Part shown: piece after piece, positions 27,278 to 36,303 of the stretch | Layout of the letters: the number at the start of each line of letters is the position of its first letter | How positions within the stretch are numbered: the first letter of the stretch is position 1 | Assembly: GCF_000472505.1 (NCBI RefSeq) | Contig: NZ_AWZR01000003.1 | Location: 248,001 to 312,000 of the forward strand | DNA from: Luteimonas sp. J29 | Lineage (GTDB): Bacteria; Pseudomonadota; Gammaproteobacteria; Xanthomonadales; Xanthomonadaceae | Reading direction: 5' to 3' | DNA length: 64,000 bases | Notes under the pieces: generated by a model | Databases searched by the model: none | Told to the model about the DNA's origin: nothing | The model's input: only the letters and a program-made list of their open reading frames with translations | Made by a program: the position numbers and the translations under genes

Positions 27278-28523
27278 AGCGCAGCGCCTCCGCCGGTGCG
27301 GTCCGCGCCGCGCGCCAGGCCGGGTAGATGGTGGCCAGGAACGCCAGCACCAGCGCGACCACGGCGATCACCACTACGTCGCCCACCTGCAGGTCGATCG
27401 GCAGGCCGGTCACGTAGTACACGTCCTCGGGCATCAGCACCACGTCGAAGACGCGCTCGATCGCCCGCAGGATGTGTTCGAGGTTGAAGGTCAGCAGCAG
27501 CCCGCCGACCACGCCCAGCACGGTGCCGATCACGCCGATCAGGGTGCCCTGGACCACGAACACCGCCATCACCCCGCGCGGGGTCAGGCCGAGCGTGCGC
27601 AGGATCGCGATGTCGGCCAGCTTGTCGGTCACCAGCATCACCTGCGAGTTGAGCAGCGAGAACGCGCCCATCAGGATGATCAGCGACAGCAGGATCCCGA
27701 TCATCGTCTTCTCGAGCTTGAGCGCGCGGAACATGTTCGCGTTCTCCATGCTCCAGTCACTGACCATGTAGTAGCCGCGCCCCTCGCGCTCGAGTTCCAG
27801 CGCCAGGTCGCGCGCCACTTCCCATGCCTTGTCCATGTCGTGCAGTTTCAGGCGAACGCCGGTGACGCCGTCGCCCATGCGCATCACCCGCTGCGCGTCG
27901 GCCATGTGGACCACGGCCAGGCGGCGGTCGAACTCCTGGTAGCCGGCCTCGAAGATCCCGCTCACGGTGAAGCGCTTGAGCTGCGGCACCGCGCCCATGG
28001 GCGTGACCTGGAAGTCGGTGGTGACGATGATCCGGTCGCCCACGCGCACCCCCAGCCACTGCGCGAGTTCCTTGCCGAGCACGATGTTGAAGGCGCCGGG
28101 CTGGAGGTCGGCCAGGCTGCCCTGCGCCATCCACGCCCCCAGCTCGGACACGCCGGACTCGGCCTCGGGCAGCACGCCGCGGATGGCCGCGGGCTCCTGC
28201 CGCGGCCCGCGCAACAGGGCCTGGGCATCGATGTAGGGTGCGGCGCCGGTCACGCGCGCATCGCGCCGGGCCACTTCGACCGCGTGCTCCCAGCCGGTCA
28301 TGGCCTCGCCGTGGGCGCTGACCGTGGCGTGCGCGACCATGCCGAGCATGCGGTCCTTGATCTCGCGCTGGAACCCGCTCATCACCGCGAGCGTGGTGAT
28401 CAGCACCATCACCCCGATCGCGATGCCGAGGATGGAGGCCAGGGACACGAAGGAAATGAAGCCGTTGCGGCGCTTGGCACGCAGGTAGCGCAGGCCGATG
28501 GCGACGGGGACGGGCCGGAACAT
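27270..28523 (-). CDS. lolC: lipoprotein-releasing system membrane subunit (LolC/LolE family)
   Basis: Transmembrane subunit of the Lol transporter, 417 residues: one N-terminal span ([20 protein letters not shown]), a large periplasmic domain, then three C-terminal spans (starting [20 protein letters not shown]) and a FtsX-like end [17 protein letters not shown]. The N-terminal [19 protein letters not shown] is characteristic of LolC/E. Only one such gene is present beside lolD, whereas E. coli has separate lolC and lolE; it may act as a homodimer (LolF-like) or its partner may lie elsewhere. It is downstream of sdhE-ygfX on the same strand, with a 124-bp gap. Confidence 0.92.
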   Translation of the reverse strand: MFRPVPVAIGLRYLRAKRRNGFISFVSLASILGIAIGVMVLITTLAVMSGFQREIKDRMLGMVAHATVSAHGEAMTGWEHAVEVARRDARVTGAAPYIDAQALLRGPRQEPAAIRGVLPEAESGVSELGAWMAQGSLADLQPGAFNIVLGKELAQWLGVRVGDRIIVTTDFQVTPMGAVPQLKRFTVSGIFEAGYQEFDRRLAVVHMADAQRVMRMGDGVTGVRLKLHDMDKAWEVARDLALELEREGRGYYMVSDWSMENANMFRALKLEKTMIGILLSLIILMGAFSLLNSQVMLVTDKLADIAILRTLGLTPRGVMAVFVVQGTLIGVIGTVLGVVGGLLLTFNLEHILRAIERVFDVVLMPEDVYYVTGLPIDLQVGDVVVIAVVALVLAFLATIYPAWRAARTAPAEALRYE

Positions 28524-28647
28524 GCGGGCGCGCGCTCAGCCTGCCCCGATCCGGCGCGCGCCGGAACCCGGCCACGACGGGGTGGCCATGCACGGGAGCG
28601 GGGGCGCGGAACTCTGCATGGGGAAATGGGTGGCTGGGCTTGGCCGG

Positions 28648-29124
28648 CTATGGTGCCATCGATGCGTGCCGCCGCGCAGCAGGCACCGGCGGAGCGGCCA
28701 GTCGCAGTTCACGTCGCCGCGCCGGCGGCAGGGTGTCGGGCCACCAGGTGGCGTGCCGGCGGCGCCCGTCGCCTTGCTTCCATGCGGCGAACGCCAGCGG
28801 GCCGCGCCACTGGAGCCGGAAGTCCGCGACCGGCGCCCCGTCGACCAGCACCGGTCCGTCGCCGCCACGCAGTACCAGCTCGAAGCTGGGCCGGGCACGC
28901 TCGCGCCGGACCAGCACGGCGCCGTGCACCAGGGCCGCCAATGCCGCTGGCCAGGCCAACGGGCGCGGAGCCTCGGAGGCCAGGAGGGCGAACGCCGCGA
29001 GCCCGGCCAGCGCCGCCAGCGCGGCCTGCAGCCAGCGCGAGGGGCGCCATTCCAGGCGGCAGCGGGGATCAGCCCGGCGGAAGCTCGCGCATGCGCTGGA
29101 CGAGCGCGTCGAGCTCGGCGTCAT
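28648..29124 (-). CDS. YgfX/CptA-like small membrane protein
   Basis: A 158-residue protein whose first clear family segment is [20 protein letters not shown], followed by two adjacent hydrophobic spans and a soluble C-terminal part ([20 protein letters not shown]). This fits the YgfX family of inner-membrane proteins, almost always encoded right after sdhE. The only ATG in frame (29124) overlaps the 3' end of sdhE by 56 nt; translation may be coupled. The E. coli protein was reported to affect division and cytoskeletal proteins; its link to SdhE is mainly genomic. Confidence 0.72.
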   Translation of the reverse strand: MTPSSTRSSSACASFRRADPRCRLEWRPSRWLQAALAALAGLAAFALLASEAPRPLAWPAALAALVHGAVLVRRERARPSFELVLRGGDGPVLVDGAPVADFRLQWRGPLAFAAWKQGDGRRRHATWWPDTLPPARRRELRLAAPPVPAARRHASMAP

Positions 29125-29329
29125 CGGCGGCCTCGTAGCCCATGAACCAGCGCCAGAGCCTATCGTCCTCGCAGTCCAGCAGGCGTAGGAAAACCCTGCG
29201 CTCGGCGTCGGTGGCCGTTGGCCAGGCGCGATCGAGCCAGCGTTCGAACAGCTGGTCGAGCTCGCGCATGCCGCGCCGGCAGCGCCAGCGCAGGCGTCGC
29301 AGTTCGGCCTGGTCGTCGGAAGCGATCAT
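29069..29329 (-). CDS. sdhE: FAD assembly factor SdhE
   Basis: An 86-residue five-helix protein required for covalent attachment of FAD to succinate dehydrogenase subunit A (SDHAF2/Sdh5 homologue, formerly YgfY). It contains the invariant RGxxE motif in [18 protein letters not shown], the [21 protein letters not shown] segment and the closing [12 protein letters not shown]. Length and sequence match the family well. It lies 100 bp after sdhB and overlaps the ygfX-like gene. Together with the DUF1674 gene upstream of sdhC, both known SDH flavoprotein assembly factors bracket the sdh genes here. Confidence 0.94.
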   Translation of the reverse strand: MIASDDQAELRRLRWRCRRGMRELDQLFERWLDRAWPTATDAERRVFLRLLDCEDDRLWRWFMGYEAADDAELDALVQRMRELPPG

Positions 29330-29349
29330 CGCGGGACGGTGCGTGCAGC

Positions 29350-29370
29350 CCCGGAGGCGGTGCCTCCGGG
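29350..29370 (-). terminator. hairpin between sdhB and sdhE
   Basis: CCCGGAGGC and GCCTCCGGG form a perfect 9-bp stem with a 3-base loop in the 100-bp gap after sdhB. No T-tract follows, so it may act as a partial terminator or mRNA-stabilising structure that lowers sdhE relative to sdhB rather than as a full stop. Confidence 0.4.
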
Positions 29371-29429
29371 TCGCGACCGCGGCGCGAGGCGCGTCGCGGA
29401 TCGCATGGGGCTTGCGCGAGGTTCCCCGC

Positions 29430-30215
29430 TCAGCCGTGCCGCGCCAGCATCAGCTGCTTGAGCTCGCCGATCGCCTTGGCCGGGTTCAGGCCCTTGGGAC
29501 AGGTCCGCGTGCAGTTCATGATGGTGTGGCAGCGGTACAGCTTGAACGGATCCTCGAGGTCGTCCAGGCGCGCGCCGGTGTCCTCGTCGCGGCTGTCGAC
29601 CACCCAGCGGTAGGCCTGGAGCAGGATCGCGGGGCCGAGGTAGCGCTCGCCGTTCCACCAGTAGCTCGGGCACGCGGTGCTGCAGCACGCGCACAGGATG
29701 CACTCGTACAGGCCGTCGAGCTTGTCGCGGTCGGCCGGCGACTGCAGCCGCTCGCGGTCCGGCGGCGGCGCGCTCTGGGTGCGCAGCCAGGGGCGGATCG
29801 AGGCGTACTGCGCGTAGAAGTGGGTCAGGTCGGGCACCAGGTCCTTGACCACGCTCATGTGCGGCAGCGGGTAGACCGGCACCACGTCCTGCCTGCAGTC
29901 CTCGATCGCGCGCGTGCAGGCCAGGGTGTTGGTCCCGTCGATGTTCATCGCGCACGAACCGCAGATGCCCTCGCGGCAGGAACGGCGGAAGGTCAGCGTG
30001 GGGTCGATCTCGTTCTTGATCTTGATCAGCGCGTCCAGGACCATCGGACCGCACTTGTCGAGGTCGACCTCGTAGGTGTCGGTGCGCGGGTTCTGGCCGT
30101 CGTCCGGGTTCCAGCGGTACACCTTGAAGGTGCGCACGCGCGTCGCCCCGGCGGGCGCCTTGAAGTGGCGGCCCTTGCCGACCTTCGAGTTCTTCGGGAG
30201 CGTGAATTCAGCCAT
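29430..30215 (-). CDS. sdhB: succinate dehydrogenase iron-sulfur subunit
   Basis: Electron-transfer subunit of respiratory complex II, carrying 2Fe-2S, 4Fe-4S and 3Fe-4S clusters between FAD and quinone. The 261-residue protein shows the ferredoxin-type ligand set ([18 protein letters not shown] and a later Cys in NTLAC) and the two C-terminal cysteine groups [16 protein letters not shown] and [17 protein letters not shown]. The start at 30215 gives [12 protein letters not shown]; upstream in-frame sequence overlaps sdhA and is unrelated. It is 17 bp downstream of sdhA. Confidence 0.97.
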   Translation of the reverse strand: MAEFTLPKNSKVGKGRHFKAPAGATRVRTFKVYRWNPDDGQNPRTDTYEVDLDKCGPMVLDALIKIKNEIDPTLTFRRSCREGICGSCAMNIDGTNTLACTRAIEDCRQDVVPVYPLPHMSVVKDLVPDLTHFYAQYASIRPWLRTQSAPPPDRERLQSPADRDKLDGLYECILCACCSTACPSYWWNGERYLGPAILLQAYRWVVDSRDEDTGARLDDLEDPFKLYRCHTIMNCTRTCPKGLNPAKAIGELKQLMLARHG

Positions 30216-30232
30216 GGTCGGTCCGTGGTCTC

Positions 30233-32023
30233 TCAGTACACCCGCGCGACGGGCGGCACGACCTCGACTTCGTCGTCGAGCGTGTACATGTGGACGGGGC
30301 GGTAGTCGATGCGCGTGTTGCCCGCCTCGTCCAGCCAGCACAGCGTGTGCTTCTGCCAGTTGCCATCGTCGCGGTCCGGGAAGTCCTCGCGCGCATGCGC
30401 GCCGCGCGACTCCTTGCGGTTCTCGGCCGACACGATGGTGACCAGGGCCTGGCCCAGCAGGTTCTGCAGTTCCAGGGTCTCGACCAGGTCGGAGTTCCAC
30501 ACCAGCGAACGGTCGCTGACCCGCACGTCGGCGAACGACTCGCGGATCTCGCGGATCTGGCGCACGCCCTCTTCCAGCGTCTCCTGGGTACGGAACACCG
30601 CCGCGTGCGACTGCATCGAACGCTGCATGCGGTCGCGGATGACCGCGGTCGGCGTGTCGCCGCTGGCGTTGCGCAGGCGGTCGAGGTTGGACAGGGACTT
30701 GTCGAGCGCGTCGCCGGCCAGGCGCTTGTGCGGCTGGCCGGGGCGGATCGTCTCGGCGCAGCGGTTGGCCACCGCGCGCCCGAACACCACCAGGTCGAGC
30801 AGCGAGTTCGAGCCCAGGCGGTTGGCGCCGTGCACCGACACGCAGGCCGCCTCGCCGATGGCGTACAGGCCCGGGACGACCGCGTCCGGGTTGCCGTCCT
30901 TCAGCTGCACCACCTCGCCGTGGTAGTTGGTCGGGATGCCGCCCATGTTGTAGTGCACGGTCGGGATCACCGGGATCGGCTGCCTGGTCACGTCCACGCC
31001 GGCGAAGATGCGCGCGCTCTCGGCGATGCCCGGCAGCTTCTTGTGGATGTCGGCCGGGTCGAGGTGGGTCAGGTCGAGGTGGATGTGGTCCTTGTGCTCG
31101 CCGACGCCGCGGCCCTCGCGGATCTCGATCGTCATCGAGCGGCTGACCACGTCGCGCGAGGCGAGGTCCTTGGCGTTGGGCGCGTAGCGCTCCATGAAGC
31201 GCTCGCCATTGCTGTTGCGCAGGATCCCGCCCTCGCCGCGCACGCCCTCGGTGATCAGGCAGCCGGCGCCGTAGATGCCGGTCGGGTGGAACTGCACGAA
31301 CTCCATGTCCTGCAGGCCCAGGCCCGCGCGCAGCGCCATGCCGCCGCCGTCGCCGGTGCAGGTATGGGCCGAGGTCGCGGAGAAGTAGGCGCGGCCGTAG
31401 CCGCCGGTCGCCAGCACCACGCCGTGGGCGCGGAACAGGTGCAGGGTGCCCTCGGCCATGTCGAGCGCGAGCACGCCGCGGCACACGCCCTCCTCGTCCA
31501 TGATCAGGTCGAGCGCGAAGTACTCGATGTAGAACTCGGCCTGGTGCGCCAGCGACTGCTGGTAGAGCGTGTGCAGGATCGCGTGGCCGGTGCGGTCGGC
31601 CGCGGCGCAGGTGCGCTGCGCGGTGCCCTTGCCGTAGTGGGTGGTCATGCCGCCGAACGGGCGCTGGTAGATCTTGCCCTCGGCGGTGCGCGAGAACGGC
31701 ACGCCCTGGTGCTCGAGCTCGATGATCGCGGGGATCGCCTCGCGGCACATGTACTGGATGGCGTCCTGGTCGCCCAGCCAGTCGGACCCCTTGATGGTGT
31801 CGTAGAAGTGGAAGCGCCAGTCGTCCTCGCCCATGTTGCCCAGCGCGGCGGAGATGCCGCCCTGCGCCGCGACGGTGTGCGAGCGGGTCGGGAAGACCTT
31901 GGTGATGCAGGCGGTCTTGAGGCCCTTCTGGGCGAGGCCGAAGGTCGCGCGCAGGCCGGCGCCGCCGGCCCCCACGACGATCATGTCGTACTTGTGTTCG
32001 GTGATCGGATAGGCGGACGTCAT
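30233..32023 (-). CDS. sdhA: succinate dehydrogenase flavoprotein subunit
   Basis: Catalytic subunit of complex II oxidising succinate to fumarate on covalently bound FAD. It has 596 residues: Rossmann FAD motif [11 protein letters not shown] near residues 16-26, the FAD-linking histidine in [11 protein letters not shown] (His about 49), [20 protein letters not shown], and the catalytic Arg region DLTHLDP. The start at 32023 ([13 protein letters not shown]) matches the family N-terminus; a longer frame begins 13 codons earlier within sdhD. It requires SdhE, encoded downstream, for flavinylation. Confidence 0.97.
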   Translation of the reverse strand: MTSAYPITEHKYDMIVVGAGGAGLRATFGLAQKGLKTACITKVFPTRSHTVAAQGGISAALGNMGEDDWRFHFYDTIKGSDWLGDQDAIQYMCREAIPAIIELEHQGVPFSRTAEGKIYQRPFGGMTTHYGKGTAQRTCAAADRTGHAILHTLYQQSLAHQAEFYIEYFALDLIMDEEGVCRGVLALDMAEGTLHLFRAHGVVLATGGYGRAYFSATSAHTCTGDGGGMALRAGLGLQDMEFVQFHPTGIYGAGCLITEGVRGEGGILRNSNGERFMERYAPNAKDLASRDVVSRSMTIEIREGRGVGEHKDHIHLDLTHLDPADIHKKLPGIAESARIFAGVDVTRQPIPVIPTVHYNMGGIPTNYHGEVVQLKDGNPDAVVPGLYAIGEAACVSVHGANRLGSNSLLDLVVFGRAVANRCAETIRPGQPHKRLAGDALDKSLSNLDRLRNASGDTPTAVIRDRMQRSMQSHAAVFRTQETLEEGVRQIREIRESFADVRVSDRSLVWNSDLVETLELQNLLGQALVTIVSAENRKESRGAHAREDFPDRDDGNWQKHTLCWLDEAGNTRIDYRPVHMYTLDDEVEVVPPVARVY

Positions 32024-32030
32024 CGCGGGC

Positions 32031-32441
32031 TCACGAGGCAAAGGCGATGCGGGCGATCGCATACAGCGAGGCGATGGCGCCCAGCCCGCAGAGGAAGTGG
32101 TTGAGGAAGTGCGCGGTGATCTCGAGCCAGCGCTGGTGCACGTAGTCCTCGATCACGATCTGCAGGCCGAGCTTGGCGTGCCAGAACATCGTCACCAGGA
32201 ACACGGCGAAGATGATGGTGTTCCACGGTCGCGCGATGATCGCGCGCGCGGTCTCCAGGTCGGCGCCGACCAGCGACACCAGGGTGGCGACGAACCAGAT
32301 CGCCAGCGGTGCCAGCACCACCGCGGTCACCCGCTGGTACCAGAAGTGGCTGGTGCCGGACTTGCCCGAGCCGAGCCCGCGCGCGCGCTTGAGCGGCGTG
32401 CGGAACGGCATCGCGCGGGAAGTTTCGGGGCCGCCGCTCAT
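32031..32441 (-). CDS. sdhD: succinate dehydrogenase membrane anchor subunit SdhD
   Basis: Small hydrophobic anchor of complex II, 136 residues with three membrane spans, contributing to the quinone site and heme b. Typical features are [19 protein letters not shown] at the first span and [18 protein letters not shown], which carries the heme-facing His and the D-Y pair near the quinone site. Its start overlaps the sdhC stop (ATGA) and it ends 7 bp before sdhA. Confidence 0.92.
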   Translation of the reverse strand: MSGGPETSRAMPFRTPLKRARGLGSGKSGTSHFWYQRVTAVVLAPLAIWFVATLVSLVGADLETARAIIARPWNTIIFAVFLVTMFWHAKLGLQIVIEDYVHQRWLEITAHFLNHFLCGLGAIASLYAIARIAFAS

Positions 32442-32833
32442 GCTGCGCTCCTCATGCCGAAGAACCAGATCAGCGCTGTGATCAGCGTGCCGAGCACGAA
32501 CACCGCGTAGCCGCTGGCGTACACCTTCGGCAGCTCGAAGCCCCAGCCCATGTCCCAGAGCAGGTGGCGGATGCCGTTGAGCAGGTGATAGACCAGCGCC
32601 AGGGTGAAGCCGAACAGGAAGGCCAGGCCGAGCGGCGAGGCCCACTGGCGCGAGGCGAATTCGTAGGCCTCGCCGCCGATGGCGATCGACATCAGCCACC
32701 ACACCAGGGAAATCCCGCCCAGCGCCAGCGCCACCCCGGTGATGCGGTGGAGGATGGACATGAAGGACGTGAGCTGGAACCGGTACGTCTGCCCGAGCAT
32801 GAAGGGCGACAGTGGGCGTTCGCGGTTGGCCAT
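32438..32833 (-). CDS. sdhC: succinate dehydrogenase cytochrome b556 subunit SdhC
   Basis: Cytochrome b subunit of complex II, 131 residues, three spans. It contains RPLSPFMLGQTYRFQLTSFM, the quinone-site motif SILHRITGVAL, and the heme-ligand region YHLLNGIRHLLWDMG. The start at 32833 (MANRERPLSP) was chosen because upstream frame sequence is unrelated and family members begin this way. The stop overlaps sdhD by 4 nt. The small DUF1674 gene lies 76 bp upstream in the same direction. Confidence 0.94.
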   Translation of the reverse strand: MANRERPLSPFMLGQTYRFQLTSFMSILHRITGVALALGGISLVWWLMSIAIGGEAYEFASRQWASPLGLAFLFGFTLALVYHLLNGIRHLLWDMGWGFELPKVYASGYAVFVLGTLITALIWFFGMRSAA

Positions 32834-32909
32834 TGCTGGCTGGTCTCCTCGCTGGCGGCGCGAGCCGCGTGGCTGGATCTTGCGGGCCAGGCGCGGGCCC
32901 GCGGTGGGG

Positions 32910-33101
32910 TCAGAAATCGATGCAGCGACCGTTCTTTTCCCAGTCTCCGTACCGGGTTGGATCCGGCCCGTCGCGGCCGCCGTATTCGACCGGCTTCCGC
33001 TCGCCGGCATCGTCGGCGGGCACGGCATCCGCGGCGTCCCGGGGCTTCCCCTCGGTGACCGGTCCGGAACGCTGATCGCCTAAGATGTCACCGTCTTTCA
33101 C
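32910..33101 (-). CDS. DUF1674 protein, SDHAF4-like succinate dehydrogenase assembly factor
   Basis: A 63-residue protein whose C-terminus DPTRYGDWEKNGRCIDF is the hallmark of DUF1674; the eukaryotic member SDHAF4 binds flavinylated SdhA and promotes complex II assembly. The N-terminal part is charged and low-complexity, as usual for the family. The start is inferred as GTG 33101; there is no in-frame ATG near it. Stops in other frames and the divergent ygfZ limit the gene. It lies 76 bp upstream of sdhC in the same direction. A promoter-like -10 (33109-33114) would place the transcript start almost on this GTG, so the message could be leaderless. It is short and GTG-initiated, so easily missed. 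Confidence 0.75.
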   Translation of the reverse strand: MKDGDILGDQRSGPVTEGKPRDAADAVPADDAGERKPVEYGGRDGPDPTRYGDWEKNGRCIDF

Positions 33102-33108
33102 GCACGCA

Positions 33109-33137
33109 AGTTTAAGCCTCCGTTCAATGTCCGACAA
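33109..33137 (-). promoter_or_regulatory. putative promoter of the DUF1674-sdhCDAB-sdhE operon
   Basis: On the - strand TTGTCG (33137-33132) and TAAACT (33114-33109) are separated by exactly 17 bp, a good sigma-70-type pair in a G/C-rich genome. Expected transcription start is about 33102, right at the proposed GTG start. The -35 element lies within the first codons of divergent ygfZ. Confidence 0.4.
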
Positions 33138-33993
33138 GACAAGCGGTTCCGGATCCACCTGTTTCGCGCTTCCCGGCTGGTCGGCGGTGACGCTGCGCGG
33201 CGAGCAGGCGACCGCGTTCGCCCAGGCCCAGTTCATGGGCGACCTGTCGGACCTGGCGCCGGGCCGCTGGCAGTGGAACGGCTGGCTGACGCCCAAGGGC
33301 CGGCTGGTGGCGCTGTTCGCGCTGCTGGCGCTGGACGGGCGCGACCTGGCGTTGCTGCTGCCCGACGCCGACCCGGAAGCGTTCGTGGCCGCCCTCACCC
33401 GCTTCCGGTTCCGGACCCGGGTCGAGATCGCGCACGAGGGCGGGTGGTCGTTCGCCGGGCGGTTCTCCGCGCCGGAGGCCGCCCGCGGCGCCGCAGCCTC
33501 GGGTTCGGTGGACGGTGGCGGCCTGGAACTGGACTTCGGCGGCGACGGCGGCCCGCGAACCCTGCGCATCGCGGCCTCGCCCGTCCCGGCCGACGAAGCG
33601 CAGGCGGCGCGCTGGCGGCGCGAGGACCTCGCGCACGGCCTGCCGCGGCTCGCGCCTGGCCAGGCGGAACAGTGGACGCCGCAGCAGCTGTCGCTGGAGC
33701 GGCTTCGGGCCTTCAGCGTGCACAAGGGCTGCTACCCGGGCCAGGAGATCGTGGCCCGCACCCATTTCCTCGGCCAGGCCAAGCGCGGCCTGGTGCGGCT
33801 GGCCGGCGACCAGATGCTGGCGGTGGCCCCGGTGGCCGCCGTGGATGCGCCGGGGCGCGCGCTCGGGCAGGTGGTCAGCGTGGCCGGCGACCAGGCGCTG
33901 GCGGTGATGCCGCTCGATGCCGGCGACGGGCCGTTCCACGTGCAGGGCGTGGCCTGCACGCCCCTGCCCCTGCTCGACGGGCTGGCACGCTGA
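33127..33993 (+). CDS. ygfZ: YgfZ/GcvT-like folate-binding protein
   Basis: Folate-dependent factor that helps maintain or repair Fe-S enzymes such as the tRNA methylthiotransferase MiaB; cytosolic. The 288-residue protein carries the family motif KGCYPGQEIVART (consensus K-G-C-Y-x-G-Q-E), with the functional Cys, preceded by LERLRAFSVH. The N-terminal part QFMGDLSDLAPGRWQWNGWL also fits. The start at 33127 was chosen over 33085 because the earlier ATG would overlap the divergent DUF1674 start. Its position beside sdh, whose SdhB holds three Fe-S clusters, is suggestive. Confidence 0.9.
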   Translation: MSDKTSGSGSTCFALPGWSAVTLRGEQATAFAQAQFMGDLSDLAPGRWQWNGWLTPKGRLVALFALLALDGRDLALLLPDADPEAFVAALTRFRFRTRVEIAHEGGWSFAGRFSAPEAARGAAASGSVDGGGLELDFGGDGGPRTLRIAASPVPADEAQAARWRREDLAHGLPRLAPGQAEQWTPQQLSLERLRAFSVHKGCYPGQEIVARTHFLGQAKRGLVRLAGDQMLAVAPVAAVDAPGRALGQVVSVAGDQALAVMPLDAGDGPFHVQGVACTPLPLLDGLAR

Positions 33994-34011
33994 CCCGGAT
34001 CGCGGGCGCGC

Positions 34012-36294
34012 TCAGCCGCCGTCGGCGGCCAGCGCGTCGGCGGCGGCGACGATGTCGGCTTCCGACGGGATCACCAGGAACGCCGCGCCCGCCAGCGGAG
34101 TGAACGTGTCGGCGCCGACCACGCGGCGGAACGGCCGCGCGCGGTAGCCGCCTTCCGCGATCGCGGTGATGATGCCCTCGCCCACCCCGGCGCTGCGGCG
34201 ACCCTCGTCGACGACGAGGATGCGCGCGCATTCCGACGCGTGGCGCACGATCGCCGCCTCGTTGAGCGGCACCAGCCAGCGCAGGTCGACCACGCGCACG
34301 CGCCAGCCGTGGCGGGCCTGGATCGTGCGCGCGGCGCGCAGGCTCATCGGCACGCCGTTGCCGAAGGTGAACACCACCAGGTCGGTGGCGTCGGCGTCGT
34401 AGACCCGCTCCTCGCCCAGATCCATCGCCACGTCGGGCGCGGGGTACTCTGTGAGCCAGCCGCCGTCGCCGGGCTCGTGCAGGTCCTTGGTCATGTACAG
34501 CGCGATCGGCTCGAGGAACGCGCACACCCGCCCGTCCACCTTCGCCAGCGCCATCAGCGTGCGCAGCATCGTCGCCGCGTCGTCGCCGCGGCTCGGGCAC
34601 CCGACCACCAGGCCCGGGATGTCGCGCAGCGCGGTGATCGAGTTGTCGTTGTGGAAGTGGCCGCCGAAGCCGCGCTGGTAGCCGAGCGAGGCGATCCGCA
34701 TCACCATCGGGTTGCGGTACTGGCCGTTGCTGAAGAACTGCAGGCTCGCCGCTTCGCCGCGGATCTGGTCGCAGGCGTTGTGGAAGTAGGCCAGGTACTG
34801 GATCTCGGGCAGCGGCAGCAGGCCCATGTTGGCGTAGCCCTGGGCGAGGCCCAGGATGATGGTCTCGTCGAGCAGGGTGTTGAACACGCGCCGCGGGCCG
34901 AACGCGCGGTACAGGCCCTTGGTGATGGTGTACACGCCGCCCTTCTGGGCCACGTCCTCGCCGAACAGCAGCGCTTCGGGGTACTTGGCGAAGAGGTCGT
35001 GCAGCGCGGCGTTGATCTGCAGCGCCAGGTGCCTGCGCCCCAGCCGCTCGGGCAGCTTCGCCTCGCTGCCGAACGCCTGCACGCGCGCCGCCGGCCCGGG
35101 CGCGCGCCTGGCTTCGGCCCGCACCGCGTCCGGCGTGTACGGCGCCAGCGGCGCCACCACCTCGGCCAGCGAGGTGAGCTTGGGGCGACGGTCGGCCTCC
35201 TCGGCCGCGGCGAAGCAGCGTGCGCGGATCGTCTCGTACTGGTCCAGCAGCTGCTCGCGCGTGTACAGCCCCGATTCGAGCGCGATCGCGGCCGAGCGCA
35301 GCAGCGGGTCGGTCGCCTCCACCGCGCACAGCTCGGCCAGGCTGCGCCACTCGATCTCGAAGTCGGTGCCGGCGTGGCCCATGATCCGGGTGGTGCGCAG
35401 GTGCAGGAAGGTCGGGCGGCGGGTGCGGCGGCTATGCTCGACCGCGCGTTGCACGTCGGCGTAGCCGGCGGCGAGGTCGAGGCCGTCGGCCTGGAAGTAG
35501 TCGAGGTCCCGGCGGTGCGCGAAGTTGCGCGCCACCCAGCCGTCCGGGGTCTTGACCGAGATGCCGATGCCGTTGTCCTCGCACACGAACAGCACCGGCG
35601 CGGGCAGCTTCTGGTAGGCGGTCCAGGCCGCGGCGTTGAACGCGGTCTGCGCGGTCGCGTGGTTGCTGGACGCGTCGCCGAACGAGCACAGCACGATGCT
35701 GTCCTCGGGGACCGGCAGGGCGTGCCCGATCCGCCGGCCCTGCTCGATCGCGATCGCGGTGCCGAATGCCTTGGGAAGGTGCGAGGCGATGGTCGAGGTC
35801 TGGGGCAGCACCCACAGCGGCTTGCTGCCCCACACCTTGTGGCGGCCGCCGGAGGCCGGGTCCTCGGCGCTGGCGGCGAAGCTGAGCGCCGAGTCCATCA
35901 CCGGATCCATGCCCGGGAGCTTGCGGAAGCGCTCGGCCATGAACGCGCCGCTGCGGTAATGCAGGAACGCCGGGTCGGTATGCCGGGCCAGGCGCGCCAC
36001 CATGGCGTTGCCCTCGTGGCCGCTCGATCCGATGGTGTAGAAGACCTTGTTCTGGACGCGCAGCACGCGCGCCATCAGGTCGAGGTGGCGGCTGACCAGC
36101 TGCGATTCGAACAGTTCGCGGAACCCGCGCGCGTCCAGTGCGCTGCCCGGAAGCACGGGTTCGTCGTCGCGCGGCGCGGGCCGGGGCGTTCCGCGCCAGC
36201 CGCGCACGAACTCCTGGAAATTGGCGTCGCAGACTTCGGCGCGGTTGACGCCGCGCATGCGGGCGGGGATGGGATCGGGGACGGTGTTGAACAT
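34012..36294 (-). CDS. fused E1 alpha-beta 2-oxoisovalerate (branched-chain 2-oxoacid) dehydrogenase
   Basis: A 760-residue protein joining E1 alpha (about 1-400) and E1 beta (about 420-760) of a thiamine diphosphate-dependent 2-oxoacid dehydrogenase. The alpha half has the ThDP/Mg motif GDASSNHATAQTAFN with CEDN shortly after it and the HRRDLDYFQADGLD region. The beta half has LFGEDVAQKGGVYTITKGLY, the family block VFNTLLDETIILGLAQGYAN, and VVDLRWLVPLNEAAI. The fused arrangement is common for branched-chain E1 in this group of bacteria. No E2 or E3 gene is nearby. Decarboxylates branched-chain 2-oxoacids and passes the acyl group to E2. Exact substrate is an inference. Confidence 0.87.
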   Translation of the reverse strand: MFNTVPDPIPARMRGVNRAEVCDANFQEFVRGWRGTPRPAPRDDEPVLPGSALDARGFRELFESQLVSRHLDLMARVLRVQNKVFYTIGSSGHEGNAMVARLARHTDPAFLHYRSGAFMAERFRKLPGMDPVMDSALSFAASAEDPASGGRHKVWGSKPLWVLPQTSTIASHLPKAFGTAIAIEQGRRIGHALPVPEDSIVLCSFGDASSNHATAQTAFNAAAWTAYQKLPAPVLFVCEDNGIGISVKTPDGWVARNFAHRRDLDYFQADGLDLAAGYADVQRAVEHSRRTRRPTFLHLRTTRIMGHAGTDFEIEWRSLAELCAVEATDPLLRSAAIALESGLYTREQLLDQYETIRARCFAAAEEADRRPKLTSLAEVVAPLAPYTPDAVRAEARRAPGPAARVQAFGSEAKLPERLGRRHLALQINAALHDLFAKYPEALLFGEDVAQKGGVYTITKGLYRAFGPRRVFNTLLDETIILGLAQGYANMGLLPLPEIQYLAYFHNACDQIRGEAASLQFFSNGQYRNPMVMRIASLGYQRGFGGHFHNDNSITALRDIPGLVVGCPSRGDDAATMLRTLMALAKVDGRVCAFLEPIALYMTKDLHEPGDGGWLTEYPAPDVAMDLGEERVYDADATDLVVFTFGNGVPMSLRAARTIQARHGWRVRVVDLRWLVPLNEAAIVRHASECARILVVDEGRRSAGVGEGIITAIAEGGYRARPFRRVVGADTFTPLAGAAFLVIPSEADIVAAADALAADGG

Positions 36295-36303
36295 CGGATC
36301 TCG

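Noticed and set aside
33085-33126. Upstream ATG for ygfZ at 33085
   Set aside because: It would overlap the divergent DUF1674 start and adds residues not typical of the family N-terminus.
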